Source of the DNA: an uncultured Flaviramulus sp. | GTDB taxonomy: Bacteria; Bacteroidota; Bacteroidia; Flavobacteriales; Flavobacteriaceae | DNA: 64,000 nucleotides | Direction of reading: 5' to 3' | Assembly (NCBI GenBank): GCA_947495125.1 | Contig: CANLXL010000003.1 | Span: 310,001-374,000, forward strand | Shown: positions 63,150-64,000 of the stretch, one piece after another | Layout of the letters: each line of letters opens with the position of its first letter | Position numbering within the stretch: position 1 is the first letter of the stretch | Program-made: the position numbers and the translations under genes | The notes under the pieces: generated by a model | What the model was told of the DNA's origin: nothing | The model's database searches: none | What the model saw: the letters and a program-made list of their open reading frames with translations, nothing else

Positions 63150-64000
63150 ATGCGTAGAAAAATATCTTTAAAACCAATTACATTATTATTGCTTTTGGTA
63201 ACCTTTGCTTCTTTTGGTAAAGAACAAGACGGTCACGGTGAACCAAAAACCGATCAAGCCACAGAAATAAAAGAATATATTCAACACCATTTAAAAGATT
63301 CTTACGATTTTAGTTTGTTTTCTTATACAGCTGAAAACGGTGAGCATAAGTACTTCGGGTTTCCATTACCTGTAATACTTTGGGATAATGGCTTAAAAGT
63401 GTTTTCATCATCAAAATTCCATCATGGAGAAACAGTAGCTGAGGTGGACGGAAACTATTATAGAGTGCATCATTCAAAAATTTACAAGGTAGATGGCCCT
63501 AATGGGCAGATTATCGAAGACGATCATCATCACGCTACCAACGAAAAACCTTTAGATTTTTCAATTACCAAAAACGTAACTATGATTATGATGGTATTCT
63601 TAATCATGTTCTTTATGTTTAAAAGGATGGCTACTGCCTATAAAAAGAACGGCGGAATGCCAAAAGGTATGGGGCGCTTATTAGAGCCTATTGTATTGTA
63701 TGTGCGTGATGAAATTGCGATTCCAAATATTGGGGAGAAGCATTACAAAAGATATATGAGTTATTTGTTAACCGTATTCTTTTTTATATGGATCGTTAAC
63801 CTTTTTGGTTTAACACCAATTGGGATGAATGTCACTAATAATATAGCAGTTACATTTTGTTTAGCTATTATTACGTATTTAATCACCACATTTTCAGGAA
63901 ACAAAAATTATTGGAAACACATCTTCTGGATGCCTGGAGTACCGGTTCCAATGAAAATTATATTAGCACCAATAGAATTATTGGGAACCTTTATCAAGCC
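63150..64000 (+). CDS. atpB: F-type ATP synthase subunit a, 5' part
   Basis: The gene is cut by the right window edge; 283 complete codons are present. It starts MRRKISLKPITLLLLLVTFA, a signal-like leader, then a histidine-rich extracytoplasmic stretch (about 100-140, with IIEDDHHHATNEKP). Membrane helices begin at about 145 (VTMIMMVFLIMFFMF), then MGRLLEPIVLYVRDEIAIPN and IWIVNLFGLTPIG, segments specific for subunit a of the F0 proton channel; the later WKHIFWMPGVPVPMKII and APIELLGTFIK are also typical. The essential Arg region is beyond the window. The long N-terminal extension is usual in Bacteroidota. Confidence 0.95.
   Translation, partial: MRRKISLKPITLLLLLVTFASFGKEQDGHGEPKTDQATEIKEYIQHHLKDSYDFSLFSYTAENGEHKYFGFPLPVILWDNGLKVFSSSKFHHGETVAEVDGNYYRVHHSKIYKVDGPNGQIIEDDHHHATNEKPLDFSITKNVTMIMMVFLIMFFMFKRMATAYKKNGGMPKGMGRLLEPIVLYVRDEIAIPNIGEKHYKRYMSYLLTVFFFIWIVNLFGLTPIGMNVTNNIAVTFCLAIITYLITTFSGNKNYWKHIFWMPGVPVPMKIILAPIELLGTFIK

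Noticed and set aside
1-64000. CRISPR array, rRNA or prophage
   Set aside because: No regularly spaced direct repeats, rRNA-like sequence or block of phage genes was found; the only phage-like signal is the module inside the O-antigen ligase.

Overview
The window is a low-GC chromosomal segment that looks like a member of the Bacteroidota, most likely family Flavobacteriaceae. The evidence is a gliding/type IX secretion lipoprotein of the SprE type, several protein families typical of Flavobacteriia (families I recognise as DUF4837, DUF6909, DUF6341, DUF6427, DUF5687, DUF6168), a FecI/FecR/TonB-receptor triad, and repeated promoter-like TAnnTTTG (-7) elements instead of sigma-70 TATAAT boxes. 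No rRNA, tRNA, CRISPR array or insertion sequence was found by eye. The first gene (mnmG) and the last gene (atpB) are cut by the window ends.

Layout. (1) About 1-5 kb: mnmG 3' end, a parS-like palindrome, a methyltransferase, a Skp/OmpH-like lipoprotein, and two minus-strand lipoproteins, one a predicted zinc peptidase. (2) About 4.5-8.4 kb: an ECF sigma factor, a FecR anti-sigma factor and a TonB-dependent receptor, forming a cell-surface signalling and uptake unit. (3) About 8.4-20.6 kb: housekeeping and envelope genes: lipid kinase, DNA polymerase III delta', a cyclase-like DUF2652 protein, pgk, a lytic transglycosylase with LysM repeats, DUF4837 lipoprotein, tatA, an M23 peptidase, a GH3-like adenylating enzyme and a DUF6909 protein.

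(4) About 20.6-50.3 kb: a large surface-polysaccharide locus. It begins with a Wzz-like protein, then makes dTDP-L-rhamnose (rfbB, rfbA, rfbC, rfbD) and GDP-L-fucose (gmd, fcl). A more AT-rich, strain-specific-looking middle follows: a cytidylyltransferase, an HpaI-type aldolase, an epimerase, a lactonase-like protein, two FkbM methyltransferases, a HAD phosphatase and a 2-hydroxyacid dehydrogenase, which may build an unusual CMP-activated acidic sugar. After them come two O-antigen polymerase/ligase homologues, a Wzx-like flippase, an MBOAT O-acyltransferase with an SGNH-like partner, glycosyltransferases, two tandem initiating sugar-phosphate transferases flanking a UDP-xylose-synthase-like enzyme, and a convergent minus-strand operon (CapK-like ligase, wecB, glycosyltransferase). 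No Wza or Wzc homologue is in the window. The most striking gene is the O-antigen ligase-like protein at 33.5-35.3 kb, whose large extracytoplasmic loop contains a module resembling those of phage structural proteins.

(5) About 50.5-64 kb: conserved housekeeping genes: purD, small membrane proteins, upp, DUF4254, a heptosyltransferase-family protein, a 2Fe-2S reductase, a DUF2059 protein, an ABC exporter pair, sprE, a bactofilin, and the start of the ATP synthase operon (atpZ/I-like genes, then atpB behind a good promoter candidate).
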